Shown piece by piece: positions 55,171-64,000 of a stretch of 64,000 nucleotides of DNA; the stretch's first letter is position 1, and each line of letters begins with the position of its first letter. The DNA comes from Alteromonas macleodii (GTDB lineage Bacteria; Pseudomonadota; Gammaproteobacteria; Enterobacterales; Alteromonadaceae). Where the stretch lies: assembly GCF_903772925.1 (NCBI RefSeq), contig NZ_LR812090.1, forward strand, positions 3,777,730 to 3,841,729. Direction: 5' to 3'. The position numbers and the translations under genes are program-made. The notes beneath the pieces are model-generated. The model ran no database searches. It was not told where the DNA came from and worked only from the letters and a program-made list of their open reading frames with translations.

Positions 55171-55751
55171 GTATCGTACTACCACTGGATGAAGAGCAAA
55201 GAGATGCCCTTCAAGAACTGTTAAATATTTCGATGGGGCAAGCCGCGAACTCGCTCGCTCAACTTATTGAAACAAAAATCGACATTTCTATACCTAAAAT
55301 TTCAGCCGTCACGCCAACTCAGCTCTATAGCCTTTTATTTGAAACCGAAGATGCCTTTTATACCCGTCAGTCTTTCTTAGGCGATGTGCACGGTGAAGTC
55401 ATGTCCGTGCTGTCACAAGCAGGTTTGAGTGAAGTTGCTACTCTAATGGATTACGACGAACCGTTAAGTAAGGAAGATATTCAAGAAATCATTCTGGAGC
55501 TTTGCAATATCTTAGCGGGCGCATGTTTAGCTGGCCTTTCTGATCAGTTAGAGCTTACCACCAACTTAAACATGCCTACGTTGTTTTTACCCGATAAAGC
55601 GAACTTTGATGAGCTCCAGTGGCAGCATAGCTTGGTGATGGAAGTACAGTTCGTTATCGCAATTTCCTCATTTAGCATGCGCGTTGTGTTTTGTTTAGAC
55701 GATGAATCTCTTGCTCGCATGAAAAACACATTGGATGAGTTACTCGCATAA
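55167..55751 (+). CDS. CheC/CheX-like phosphatase
   Basis: 194 aa. Two copies of the CheC active helix are seen. One is DALQELLNISMGQAANSLA (about 13-31), which fits D-x3-E-x2-N; the other is IILELCNILAGACLAGL (about 111-127), which keeps E-x2-N but lacks the leading D/S. The first site at least should be able to dephosphorylate a CheY-type protein. The obvious substrate is the response regulator encoded just upstream (4-nt overlap), and the kinase gene overlaps downstream by 1 nt. Confidence 0.85.
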   Translation: MSIVLPLDEEQRDALQELLNISMGQAANSLAQLIETKIDISIPKISAVTPTQLYSLLFETEDAFYTRQSFLGDVHGEVMSVLSQAGLSEVATLMDYDEPLSKEDIQEIILELCNILAGACLAGLSDQLELTTNLNMPTLFLPDKANFDELQWQHSLVMEVQFVIAISSFSMRVVFCLDDESLARMKNTLDELLA

Positions 55752-57061
55752 TGTTTGAACAGCTGGTAGGTAAGTTACCTGTCGGAATTGGTGTAGTCGA
55801 TGAAAGCTTTAACGTCGTTTATCTCAACGACTTCTTTTTAGATCGTCTCCCTCACAAAATGCGCGACTGTTATAAAGACACGCCTGTGGTTGAGTTGTTT
55901 CAAGGGCAAGGTAAGTTCCTTAAGCGTAGGCTAAAGTCGGTATTCGTATTACAGCACCCAAGCTTTAGCTATTGGGAGCAAAGACCGCATATATTTCCGT
56001 TCAAAAGCTCTCGGCCTATTACGGGCGAAGAGACGCAGATGTACCAAAATATGGAAATTTTGCCTATTAAAGATAAAAAAACCGGGCAGCGTTTAGCCTG
56101 TATATTCTTGCAAGATGTAACCGCTCAAGCGAGCTATTTCAGAGCCCAGCAAAAACTTTCCGAAGCCCTAAAAAAAGAGCACGAAGCGCAGCGAAAGCTC
56201 ATTCGCAAACTCGATACCGCCCAAAGCCAGCTTATTCAAGCTGAAAAGATGGCCTCTACGGGACAACTTGCAGCAGGGATAGCTCATGAAATTAACAATC
56301 CAATTGGCTTTGTAAATGCGAACCTCAATACGCTAGATCAATACGCATCACACCTTCTTGCCATATGTGACGGTGTTAAAGGTCAACTTGAACACTTCAC
56401 CGACGAGCTAAGAGAACAAATTGATGCCTTGTTCGAGTCGAATCACTATGACCTACTGAAAGACGATATCACCGAGCTAATTGCAGAGTCTACTGAAGGG
56501 CTTACAAGGGTAAAAGATATTGTCGAGAACCTTAAAAACTTCTCACTAGAAACTGCCGAAGGGATGCAAACAGTAGATATATGCGCCATATGTAATCAGC
56601 TAATCACGCTCATCTCCGCTCAATACAGCGCTCCCCTATATAAAATTGAATGTGAGCAAGAAAAGGTGGAGGTTATGGGGAATCCAGGGCCGTTGAAACA
56701 AGCCCTGATGAACGTAGTGATAAACGCTGCGCAAGCGATAGATGATAAAGGCTTCATAAAACTCACCATCATTGATGCCGCTGAATCAGTAACAATTAAA
56801 ATACTGGACTCAGGTTGCGGTATCCCAGCCAAACACTTAAAACGCGTGTTCGAACCTTTTTTTACCACCAAACCTGAAGGTCAAGGTCAAGGGTTGGGCC
56901 TTTCTGTGGCTTACACCGCCATAGAACAACACCAGGGTAAAATATCCATTAGCAGTAAAGAAGCAAAAGGCACTGTTGTAGAGATTACGATACCTAAAGC
57001 CCCAGCAGCGCCACCGCCGTCAAGCGAGGAAAGCGAAACGGAAGACTCTCAGACAGTTTAG
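55751..57061 (+). CDS. PAS-containing sensor histidine kinase
   Basis: 436 aa, with no membrane helix. A PAS-like domain (about 8-125, VGIGVVDESFNVVYLNDFFLD) is followed by a coiled coil (about 130-165) and a dimerisation domain with His179 in GQLAAGIAHEINNPIGFVNANL. The HATPase has NVVINAAQAI, DSGCGIPAKHLKRVFEPFF and GQGLGLSVAY. The C-terminus is a Pro/Glu/Ser tail. It probably phosphorylates the CheY-like protein of the same operon, with the CheC-like protein as the off switch. Confidence 0.9.
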   Translation: MFEQLVGKLPVGIGVVDESFNVVYLNDFFLDRLPHKMRDCYKDTPVVELFQGQGKFLKRRLKSVFVLQHPSFSYWEQRPHIFPFKSSRPITGEETQMYQNMEILPIKDKKTGQRLACIFLQDVTAQASYFRAQQKLSEALKKEHEAQRKLIRKLDTAQSQLIQAEKMASTGQLAAGIAHEINNPIGFVNANLNTLDQYASHLLAICDGVKGQLEHFTDELREQIDALFESNHYDLLKDDITELIAESTEGLTRVKDIVENLKNFSLETAEGMQTVDICAICNQLITLISAQYSAPLYKIECEQEKVEVMGNPGPLKQALMNVVINAAQAIDDKGFIKLTIIDAAESVTIKILDSGCGIPAKHLKRVFEPFFTTKPEGQGQGLGLSVAYTAIEQHQGKISISSKEAKGTVVEITIPKAPAAPPPSSEESETEDSQTV

Positions 57062-57129
57062 ATACTCATTGATATGCTACGATAAAAAATACCTATTAAC
57101 GCCTTGAGTCATTAGGCTATTAATCTTCT

Positions 57130-58161
57130 TCAGCCCGCTAGTTTACTCGCTACGCACACCTTAAATATATACACACCGTCCTCATTTAGTGTACGCGAAA
57201 TATCCCCTTCATTTATTAAGTAATTAAGGTGAGACAGACACTCCGCCACAGCGAACACCATGTTACGGCTTGAAAGTTTGCGCTTGAACATAACGGGTAA
57301 AAGCTCGACTACCGTCTGAGGTTTCTCACAAGCGTTTAACAAGGCTTTAAGGTGCTCGTGGTGATGCGCAATGAGTGAGTCTACCCGCTCGTGGAGACCA
57401 ATAAAGGGAAGTTTGTGTGCGGGTAACACGGTTGTATTTTTCGGCAAGCTTTTAAATTGGGGCAAGGTGTTCAGGTAATCAGCTAAAGTATTGGCGTCAG
57501 GCTCCGTTGAATAAGCACCGATATTGGGTGTGATGATCGGTAGAATGTGATCGCCAGAGATAAGAATATTTTTCTTTTCATTGTAAAGGCAAGCGTGTTC
57601 GGGAGAGTGGCCGCGCCCAATCATAATCACCCATTCATTATCGCCAAGCGATAATGTCATGCCATGCTTTAAACGGGTATAGCTTATGGGAAGTGGCGAG
57701 ACAACACTGCTGTAACCATTACCCTCGCCAGAGGTCAGCTTTGCAATCATTGATTCATCAAGTCCTACCCGTTGGTAATACTGTACATCCCTTGCGTTAG
57801 TAGCACCGTTTCTGCCTGCTGCAAAGGCTCTGGCAGTGAAATACTCGGTTTGGGTCATATAAAAGGGTACGTTATATGTATCGGCTATCCAACCTGCTAA
57901 CCCCACGTGATCTGGATGTAAATGCGTAACAATGACACCTACAATTGGTGCATCTAATTGTTCAAATATACGCTTCCAGAGCGATTTGGTAGTAGATGTT
58001 CCAATACCAGTATCAATTACCACCCAGCCGCCTTCACCGCGAATTAAGTACAGGTTTATATGATCGAGTTCAAATGGAAGGGGCATAGTTAGCCAAAGTA
58101 CGCCATCGGCTACTTCAATTAGCTCGCCCGGTTCTACCTGTTTGTCGTATAGATACTCCAT
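57130..58161 (-). CDS. Metallo-beta-lactamase-fold hydrolase
   Basis: 343 aa from the ATG at 58161, which has GAGG 7 nt before it; an ATG at 58188 would add nine residues. The metal site is THLHPDHVGLAGW (HxHxDH), with later His residues in GRGHSPEHACLY and SGDHILP, then the C-terminal LPAHKLPFIG. A winged-helix-like C-terminal region (VELLPVMFKRKLSSRNMVFAVAECLSHL) resembles the LACTB2/RNase-MBL branch. There is no signal peptide. The substrate could be a thioester or other ester. Its gene is convergent with the kinase operon. Confidence 0.85.
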   Translation of the reverse strand: MEYLYDKQVEPGELIEVADGVLWLTMPLPFELDHINLYLIRGEGGWVVIDTGIGTSTTKSLWKRIFEQLDAPIVGVIVTHLHPDHVGLAGWIADTYNVPFYMTQTEYFTARAFAAGRNGATNARDVQYYQRVGLDESMIAKLTSGEGNGYSSVVSPLPISYTRLKHGMTLSLGDNEWVIMIGRGHSPEHACLYNEKKNILISGDHILPIITPNIGAYSTEPDANTLADYLNTLPQFKSLPKNTTVLPAHKLPFIGLHERVDSLIAHHHEHLKALLNACEKPQTVVELLPVMFKRKLSSRNMVFAVAECLSHLNYLINEGDISRTLNEDGVYIFKVCVASKLAG

Positions 58162-58188
58162 ATCGCCCTCACCTTTTCTAGCCTGCAT

Positions 58189-58623
58189 CTTTTAATATTC
58201 ACTGAGTCGTTCCACGGTTTCCAATGGCTGCTAAAGTAGCGTAGTTACGATCGCCAAGTATTGATTAAACCGTAAGTCGATAAAACATTACTCGATAATG
58301 TTTGTGCGTAAACTTAGCAGTATCTTATTTGTCTGATACCTTCGATTTCATGCAAGATAATTAGTACAAGTCTCGTTCTAACTCGCTCTGTTAACAAAAA
58401 CAAACATATCTGTCGAATAGAGATCTATAGGAGTTGGTGATAACAAACGCTATACTATGGTTGTTGAAGTTGATAGCCCACGTATTTTGTACCTTTTGCG
58501 TTTTTCACTGAATGCGTAAAATGCTGGTTATAGGTGGTTATAAAAATTCGATCAGCGTCCACGCACTTAGGGCTTTCCTAATACATTGACACCATTAAAG
58601 AAGCGGTTAGTAAAAACAAATTC
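58189..58623. other. Intergenic region upstream of polB
   Basis: 435 bp, no credible ORF. I looked for a LexA box (CTG-N10-CAG with the usual AT-rich core) and found no convincing one. Confidence 0.45.
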
Positions 58624-60993
58624 ATGTCAGCCCCAGTAATACAGCAAGGGTTCATACTCAACAAAAGTACGTTTACTCAGCGAGGCAAAGTATATGTTGA
58701 ACTCTGGGTTAAAACCGCCAATAACACCGCTAGATTAATATCGTCGCCTCAAAACCCCACTTGCTTTGTGCCCCTTGAACAATGTGCGGCATTGCGCGAC
58801 ATTGCTGGCCGCATTCCAGCTAAGATCATTATTTCAGAAGATGGTTTTTACACACTAGAGCAAGTACCTGTTGCTACGGTTAAAACTGCCACTGAATCGC
58901 AAATGCATCAGCTTCGTCAACGCGCTCAAGAGCAAAGTATTGTATTGTATGAAGCCGATATTCGGGTGGCCGATCGCTATCTGATGGAGCGCTTTGTGTA
59001 TGGCGCAGTGGAATTCGTTACTCCAAAAGTGGTCGATGATGCGTCACAACTTGTTATAGAAAATGCGCAGATTAGGCCATGCCATTTCAGAACTACTTTT
59101 ACATCGTTAAGTATAGATATTGAGTGTAATGAACACGAAGAGCTTTTCAGCATCGCACTCGCAGGTGAAGAAAAAAGTGTAGTGCTGCTTGTTTGCCCAC
59201 CGAGTTTTATTGGGCAGACATTACAGGAGCAAGAAGACAGTCCATACACGCTCATTACGGTTGGGTCTGAGAAAGAACTGCTAGAAGCCTTTTTTTCACA
59301 CCTTACCTCCTACGACCCAGACATTATTTTGGGTTGGAATGTTAAGCAATTTGATATGGCTGTGTTGGGCCGCCGTGCTAAGGCAAATTCGCTCAATTAT
59401 GCTATTGGCCGCCATGGCCGAGAGGCTTCAGTAAGACAGTGGGAAGATCAGACACTCGTTGATGTACCTGGACGATGCGTGATTGATGGTATTGAAGCAC
59501 TTAAAACCATGACCTATCAATTCGAGTCCTTCTCCCTTGACCATGTTTCCGAAGAACTGCTTGGTGAAAACAAGCTTATTCAAGCGGCAGACAAACTTGA
59601 AGCGATAAAACACCTTTATCATAGCGATCCTGTTGCCCTCGCGAACTACAACTTTAAAGACACCGAACTAGTAAACCGCATTCAGGATAAAACCCAGTTT
59701 ATTGATTTTCTGGCATTGCGCAGCATTCTTACCGGCTTAGATATGAGCCGACCGGGAGGCTCGGTAGCGGCGTTTTTAAACGTTTATTTGCCCAAGCTAC
59801 ATCGCAAGTCGTATGTCGCAGGAGTGAGGCCTGAAAATGGCGGTTTAGCTAGTCCTGGCGGTTATGTCATGCGCTCCCAACCTGGCTTGTACAAAGATGT
59901 TTTAGTACTCGATTTTAAAAGCCTATACCCTTCTATTATTCGAACGTTCAAAATCGACCCTTTAGGGCTTGCGGAAGGGCTTAAGTCTCCATCAACCGCT
60001 ATAGAAGGCTTCAAGGGTGCAGTATTTAGCCGTGAATCACATTTCTTGCCTTCTATCATTGAAAACCTATGGCTTCAGCGCGACGAAGCCAAAAAACAGA
60101 AAGACGCACCACGCTCTCAAGCGATTAAGATATTAATGAACTCTTTCTATGGAGTACTTGGTAGCGGAGGCTGTCCTTTTTACGATCCTCGTCTTGCGAG
60201 TTCAATTACATTGCGGGGGCATGAGATCATGCAAACCACCGCGAGTTGGATTGAAGAATTGGGCTATACAGTTATCTACGGTGATACCGATTCAACTTTT
60301 GTGCATGTTGAAGGAAATACTGCACTAGGTACACCTTCTGAAACAGGTCGCGAGCTTGCCAAAATTATTAACCAAAAATGGACTGAGTTACTTAAGCTTC
60401 AGTTCGACATTGATTGCCATTTGGAGATTGAGTTCGAATCTCACTTTTCTACCTTCTTTATGCCAACAATTCGTGGCTCTTCTGAAGGTAGTAAAAAACG
60501 CTACGCAGGGATGAAAGACGGTGAGCTTATCTTTAAAGGTTTAGAGAACGTGCGTTCGGATTGGACAGTACTTGCTAAAGTTTTCCAATACGAACTATAC
60601 AAAAGAGTCTTTACCAATGAACCTGTAAAGCAGTACATCAATAAAACGCTAAACGCAGTAAAAGCGGGAAAGATGGATGAAGAGTTGGTCTATAAAAAGC
60701 GACTCAGAAAGCCACTTTCTTCGTATGTGAAATCTCTTCCCCCTCACGTTAAAGCGGCGAGACGGGCCGACAAATTATTTGAAGAACAGGGTTTACCACT
60801 TCGCTACCAATCTAATACTTCCATAGCCTATGTAATTACCGTTCAAGGGCCACAAACGCTGGAAACAATCTCTGCGCCGCTTGACTATGACCACTATATA
60901 GAGAAACAGATAAAACCCATTGCTGATAGTATATTGCCAATGATATCCCTTAGCTTTGAACGCATAGCTAACGCTCAACTTTCCTTATTTTAA
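58624..60993 (+). CDS. polB: DNA polymerase II (family B)
   Basis: 789 aa, close to the 783 aa of Escherichia coli Pol II. Exonuclease motifs are LSIDIECNE (Exo I), GWNVKQFDMAVL (Exo II) and YNFKDTELV (Exo III). Polymerase motifs are A LDFKSLYPSIIRTF, B KILMNSFYGVLGS and C IYGDTDSTFVHV. All catalytic acids are present, so both activities should be intact. The enzyme restarts or bypasses damaged replication forks and is normally an SOS gene in enterics. The C-terminal IANAQLSLF looks like a beta-clamp-binding peptide (QLSLF). It is apparently monocistronic. Confidence 0.95.
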   Translation: MSAPVIQQGFILNKSTFTQRGKVYVELWVKTANNTARLISSPQNPTCFVPLEQCAALRDIAGRIPAKIIISEDGFYTLEQVPVATVKTATESQMHQLRQRAQEQSIVLYEADIRVADRYLMERFVYGAVEFVTPKVVDDASQLVIENAQIRPCHFRTTFTSLSIDIECNEHEELFSIALAGEEKSVVLLVCPPSFIGQTLQEQEDSPYTLITVGSEKELLEAFFSHLTSYDPDIILGWNVKQFDMAVLGRRAKANSLNYAIGRHGREASVRQWEDQTLVDVPGRCVIDGIEALKTMTYQFESFSLDHVSEELLGENKLIQAADKLEAIKHLYHSDPVALANYNFKDTELVNRIQDKTQFIDFLALRSILTGLDMSRPGGSVAAFLNVYLPKLHRKSYVAGVRPENGGLASPGGYVMRSQPGLYKDVLVLDFKSLYPSIIRTFKIDPLGLAEGLKSPSTAIEGFKGAVFSRESHFLPSIIENLWLQRDEAKKQKDAPRSQAIKILMNSFYGVLGSGGCPFYDPRLASSITLRGHEIMQTTASWIEELGYTVIYGDTDSTFVHVEGNTALGTPSETGRELAKIINQKWTELLKLQFDIDCHLEIEFESHFSTFFMPTIRGSSEGSKKRYAGMKDGELIFKGLENVRSDWTVLAKVFQYELYKRVFTNEPVKQYINKTLNAVKAGKMDEELVYKKRLRKPLSSYVKSLPPHVKAARRADKLFEEQGLPLRYQSNTSIAYVITVQGPQTLETISAPLDYDHYIEKQIKPIADSILPMISLSFERIANAQLSLF

Positions 60994-61249
60994 TTATGTT
61001 TATCTGTATGAAGATCTTTCAGGCTTCGTGACAAATTAACAAAAGCATTACACTCTGAATCTATTTCAAACTTTAGCTATTACAAATATTTTCAATAACT
61101 TAGCTCGTTGGCACGACAAGTGAATAAGATATTTGTGAGTAGCTAAATAGGTTTGTGCGAAGTATTAACTTCAATCAACATGCGTTCAATTTAGTGATTA
61201 GGGCAATTGATAGCCCGTGTTCGCAAAGAGAAACAGAAGGAATTTGATT

Positions 61250-61828
61250 ATGAAGATCACAAAGTTAAGTATGATTACTAGTGCTGTTGTTGCAGCTACA
61301 CTTTCTGCGTCAGCATTCGCAGGGCATCATGAAGAAAAAATTTCTAAGAGCTTTAATGCGCTCGATCAAGATGGTAATGGCTACATAGTCGGTTCAGAAT
61401 CCTCAGGTACTATCGACAGCAAATTAGTATCTAAAATGGATACTGACGGCGACAGTATGGTTAGCCGCGCAGAATTTAATTCATTTGTTGACGAAAAACC
61501 ATCTATGTTCAGTGACGAGGTTATCACGCAGGTAAAAACTGAAGGTACAACAGACGCTGTACTAACTGAAGAAGGCAATCCAGCACTTTTTTCTAAAGCT
61601 GATAACGAAATGATTTCAGAAAAGAATAAAGAGTTGCGCACTGAGATGTCTGCAACGGCCAATACTAAGTTCACTAAAATCGATATGGATAGCGATGGTA
61701 AGATTAGTAAGAAGGAACTAGATATGGCCGACGTTGAAGGCGACTTTGACTCAATGGATGAAGACGGAGATTCGTACATAACTCGTATGGAATACCGTAC
61801 CTATTTTGAAGAGATTGAATCAGAATAG
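61250..61828 (+). CDS. Exported four-EF-hand calcium-binding protein
   Basis: 192 aa from the ATG at 61250 (AGAAGGAA before it; the frame is open to 61217). A signal peptide (VVAATLSASAFA) is followed by four canonical EF loops: DQDGNGYIVGSE (39-50), DTDGDSMVSRAE (64-75), DMDSDGKISKKE and DEDGDSYITRME near the C-terminus. The loops are in two pairs separated by about 70 residues of charged helix. It should bind Ca2+ in the periplasm or outside the cell. The partner is unknown. Confidence 0.85.
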   Translation: MKITKLSMITSAVVAATLSASAFAGHHEEKISKSFNALDQDGNGYIVGSESSGTIDSKLVSKMDTDGDSMVSRAEFNSFVDEKPSMFSDEVITQVKTEGTTDAVLTEEGNPALFSKADNEMISEKNKELRTEMSATANTKFTKIDMDSDGKISKKELDMADVEGDFDSMDEDGDSYITRMEYRTYFEEIESE

Positions 61829-61863
61829 TTAAATTAAGTAATTCATAGTATTCCCAACTATGT

Positions 61864-61892
61864 AGCCCCGCTTAAAGTGCGGGGCTTTTTTA
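61864..61892 (+). terminator. Terminator of the EF-hand gene
   Basis: AGCCCCGC pairs with GCGGGGCT around a 7-nt loop, followed by a run of T residues. Confidence 0.93.
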
Positions 61893-62185
61893 TTTTCCCT
61901 CAAAAAATACAACCCCACTAAGTTCACCAGTTCGCCCACTAATAAATGGTCTGCGACGAAACGCTAATATTTTTCGTTGAACAGCACCGTATACGACCAA
62001 CATCTTGTCGACAAAACGCATTTGCAACCATATTGTTAATAAAGGTTAAATATTTTGTTTGCACAATTGCGCATTCTGTAATTAGCGCAAAGGTCGCTAT
62101 TGTGTACTTCGATTTCAAAATCATGATGGCGATTATCCAAAATCACATTTAAATCATATGCGTACGCGCATGGAGGCAAGGAATA

Positions 62186-63922
62186 ATGGAATCAAATACA
62201 CAGTTAAACACTGTATTTCCACTTCAAAAAAGTGAGTTTAGCGGTCCTAGTGATGCTGAACTTACATCACTCACAATAGGTCAATACTTCAAAAAGGTTG
62301 TCGACAATTATGGCGATAACCCAGCGATCATCGTAAAACATCAGAGTATTCACTGGACCTATCAGCAATACTGGCATGAAGTAGAACGTGTGGCCTGTGG
62401 TTTACTGGCCAATGGCGTAGAGCCTGGTGATCGAGTTGGGATATGGTCCCCCAATAACATCGAGTGGTCACTTGTACAAATGGCCACGGCAAGAATTGGC
62501 GCGATCATGGTATGTCTTAACCCAGCTTACCGCCCAGATGAATTAGCCTTTGCTATTAACAATGTCGGGGTAAAGCACTTGGTGATGGCACAGTCTTTTA
62601 AACACTCAAACTACATCGCCATTTTGAAAGAGCTAGCTCCTGAACTAGATTCTGACGAACAGAGTCAAACGGACGCGGCGCTATCGCTCTCGAAGCTCCC
62701 TTCTCTTAAACATGTATATACTATCGGTGAAACGTCTGTAGACGGCTTACAGGCATTTTCAAAACTGCAAGTAGAGCCTACTGAAGCTTTAAAATCGCAG
62801 TTAAAAGACATAGAAAGAACGCTAAATGCTGATGATAACATCAACATTCAATTCACCTCAGGCACAACGGGTAACCCGAAAGGCGCAACGCTCACTCATC
62901 GTAATATATTAAATAATGGTTTATTAGTATCAGAAGCTATGAGATTTACGCACCAAGACAAGCTTTGTATTCCCGTACCGCTCTATCATTGCTTTGGAAT
63001 GGTGTTGGGCAACTTAGTCTGTTTAGCATCTGGTGCATGCGCAGTATTTCCTGGGGAGTCTTTTGACCCTGAACAAACGCTTCGCACAGTAGAAGAAGAA
63101 AAGTGTACAGGCTTGCACGGCGTGCCTACCATGTTCATCGCAGAGCTAGAGCTTCCTAACTTTGGAGGCTTCGATTTATCGAGCTTGAGAACAGGCGTTA
63201 TGGCAGGAAGTACATGTCCTGAGGAACTAATGCGTAAAGTCCATAGTAAGTTTCATATGACCGAAGTCGTTATAGGTTACGGTCAAACAGAATGCAGCCC
63301 TATCAATCATATTACCGATATTGATTCACCATTTGAAAAACAGGTTAAAACAGTCGGCCGAGCTATGCCTCATACCGAAGTAAAAATTATCGACGCACAA
63401 GGCAGTACGGTTCCAATCGGAGAGCCAGGTGAGATTTGTGCAAGAGGCTATTGCGTAATGAAAGGTTATTGGGGAGATGAAGCTAAAACTAAAGCTACCA
63501 TAGACGCTGAAGGCTGGCTTCATTCTGGCGATCTAGGCGAAATGGACGAAGAAGGATATGTCACTATAGTAGGCAGAATAAAGGACATGATCATTCGCGG
63601 GGGTGAAAATATTTATCCACGAGAAATCGAAGAGGTGCTGTACCAACATGACGATGTATCCGACGCAGCTGTGTTCGGCATACCCGATAATAAGTATGGC
63701 GAGCAAGTGTGCCTTTGGATAAAAGCAAAGGACGATAGGCATATAGATGAAGAGCAAATACGAGACTACTTAAAATCAAAACTTGCCTACTTTAAAGTGC
63801 CTAAATACATCAGTGTAGTAAAAGAGTACCCAATGACAGTAACAGGCAAGCTACAGAAGTTTAAAATGCGTGAACACATGATAGAAACGCTAAAAAAGCA
63901 ATCCCTACAAACCGAAGCATAA
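62186..63922 (+). CDS. AMP-binding acyl-CoA synthetase
   Basis: 578 aa. The ATP/AMP-binding P-loop is INIQFTSGTTGNPKGATLTHRN. Further motifs are YGQTECSP, GWLHSGDLGEMDEEGYV and RIKDMIIRGGENIYPREIEE, and the catalytic Lys is in TVTGKLQKFKM. It is a cytoplasmic ligase that activates a fatty or other carboxylic acid to its CoA thioester through an acyl-adenylate. The start has GGAGGCAAGG upstream. It resembles medium/long-chain ligases of the AcsF/FadD3 type, and the chain length cannot be read from the sequence. No beta-oxidation genes are in view to its right. Confidence 0.9.
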   Translation: MESNTQLNTVFPLQKSEFSGPSDAELTSLTIGQYFKKVVDNYGDNPAIIVKHQSIHWTYQQYWHEVERVACGLLANGVEPGDRVGIWSPNNIEWSLVQMATARIGAIMVCLNPAYRPDELAFAINNVGVKHLVMAQSFKHSNYIAILKELAPELDSDEQSQTDAALSLSKLPSLKHVYTIGETSVDGLQAFSKLQVEPTEALKSQLKDIERTLNADDNINIQFTSGTTGNPKGATLTHRNILNNGLLVSEAMRFTHQDKLCIPVPLYHCFGMVLGNLVCLASGACAVFPGESFDPEQTLRTVEEEKCTGLHGVPTMFIAELELPNFGGFDLSSLRTGVMAGSTCPEELMRKVHSKFHMTEVVIGYGQTECSPINHITDIDSPFEKQVKTVGRAMPHTEVKIIDAQGSTVPIGEPGEICARGYCVMKGYWGDEAKTKATIDAEGWLHSGDLGEMDEEGYVTIVGRIKDMIIRGGENIYPREIEEVLYQHDDVSDAAVFGIPDNKYGEQVCLWIKAKDDRHIDEEQIRDYLKSKLAYFKVPKYISVVKEYPMTVTGKLQKFKMREHMIETLKKQSLQTEA

Positions 63923-63936
63923 CCCAAAAAAATAAA

Positions 63937-63960
63937 GGGGTCAGAGTCTGAGGTATCCCC
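63937..63960. repeat. REP-like element at the right edge
   Basis: GGGGTCAGAGTC is a motif I associate with the ends of REP-associated (IS200-like, RAYT) transposase units in marine gammaproteobacteria. Here TCAGA-G-TCTGA forms a small perfect palindrome, and the outer GGGG can pair with CCCC at 63957-63960. No transposase is visible before the window ends. Confidence 0.4.
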
Positions 63961-64000
63961 ACAAATAATGTAACGATATCAGTAAGATAAAAAAGACAGG

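Noticed and set aside
58381..58623. LexA box before polB
   Set aside because: Polymerase II is an SOS gene in enterics, so I looked for CTG-N10-CAG. No match with the right spacing and core was convincing.

Overview
The window reads as chromosomal DNA of a marine gammaproteobacterium of the Alteromonas type. The evidence is moderate GC content, a TonB-dependent receptor, secreted proteases, curli genes, an alginate-degradation module with a PL6 lyase close in architecture to Glaciecola AlyGC, and a BetT-type choline transporter. The assignment is from gene content only. I saw no rRNA, tRNA, CRISPR array, prophage or complete insertion sequence.

Layout. 1-6.6 kb: a porin-like gene running off the left edge and broken by one in-frame TAG, a secreted alpha/beta hydrolase, an exported NHL-repeat protein, a soluble PAS-PAS chemotaxis transducer and a LysR regulator. 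6.6-9.1 kb: mmsA-mmsB (valine catabolism), divergent from that LysR gene. 9.5-15.2 kb: a small secreted metalloprotease with an anchored partner gene, a BetT-like transporter and D-lactate dehydrogenase. 15.5-19.9 kb: a curli locus, with csgB-csgA-csgE-csgF-csgG as one leftward operon, a convergent csgD-like regulator, and a curlin of about 19 repeats. 20.3-25.3 kb: a secreted subtilase and a UhpA/UhpB-like two-component pair. 25.5-29.6 kb: a probable DEH reductase, a hydratase-family gene, a thioredoxin-like lipoprotein and rhlE. 29.9-33.7 kb: a GGDEF/EAL protein convergent with a porin-like gene and a PstS-like protein.

33.9-39 kb: the alginate module. PL6 lyase, kdgK and eda run leftward, and a divergent FadR-type GntR regulator faces them. 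The lyase makes unsaturated uronates, the reductase at 25.5 kb would convert DEH to KDG, and KdgK and Eda take KDG to pyruvate and glyceraldehyde 3-phosphate. UxuR-like sites (consensus near ATTGGTATACCAAT) lie 45-75 bp before the reductase, eda and the regulator, so the split genes look like one regulon.

39.6-49.4 kb: an MscS channel, an unknown helical protein, an exported KatG, a small outer-membrane barrel, and a phospholipase D-VTT fusion overlapping an endonuclease/exonuclease/phosphatase gene. 48.4-54.6 kb: LysR, TonB-dependent receptor, TauE/SafE permease and a Tat-exported PLP aminotransferase. This is the most unusual metabolic context here. 54.8-64 kb: an overlapping CheY-CheC-histidine kinase operon, an MBL-fold hydrolase, DNA polymerase II, a four-EF-hand protein and an acyl-CoA synthetase, then a REP-like motif at the right edge.
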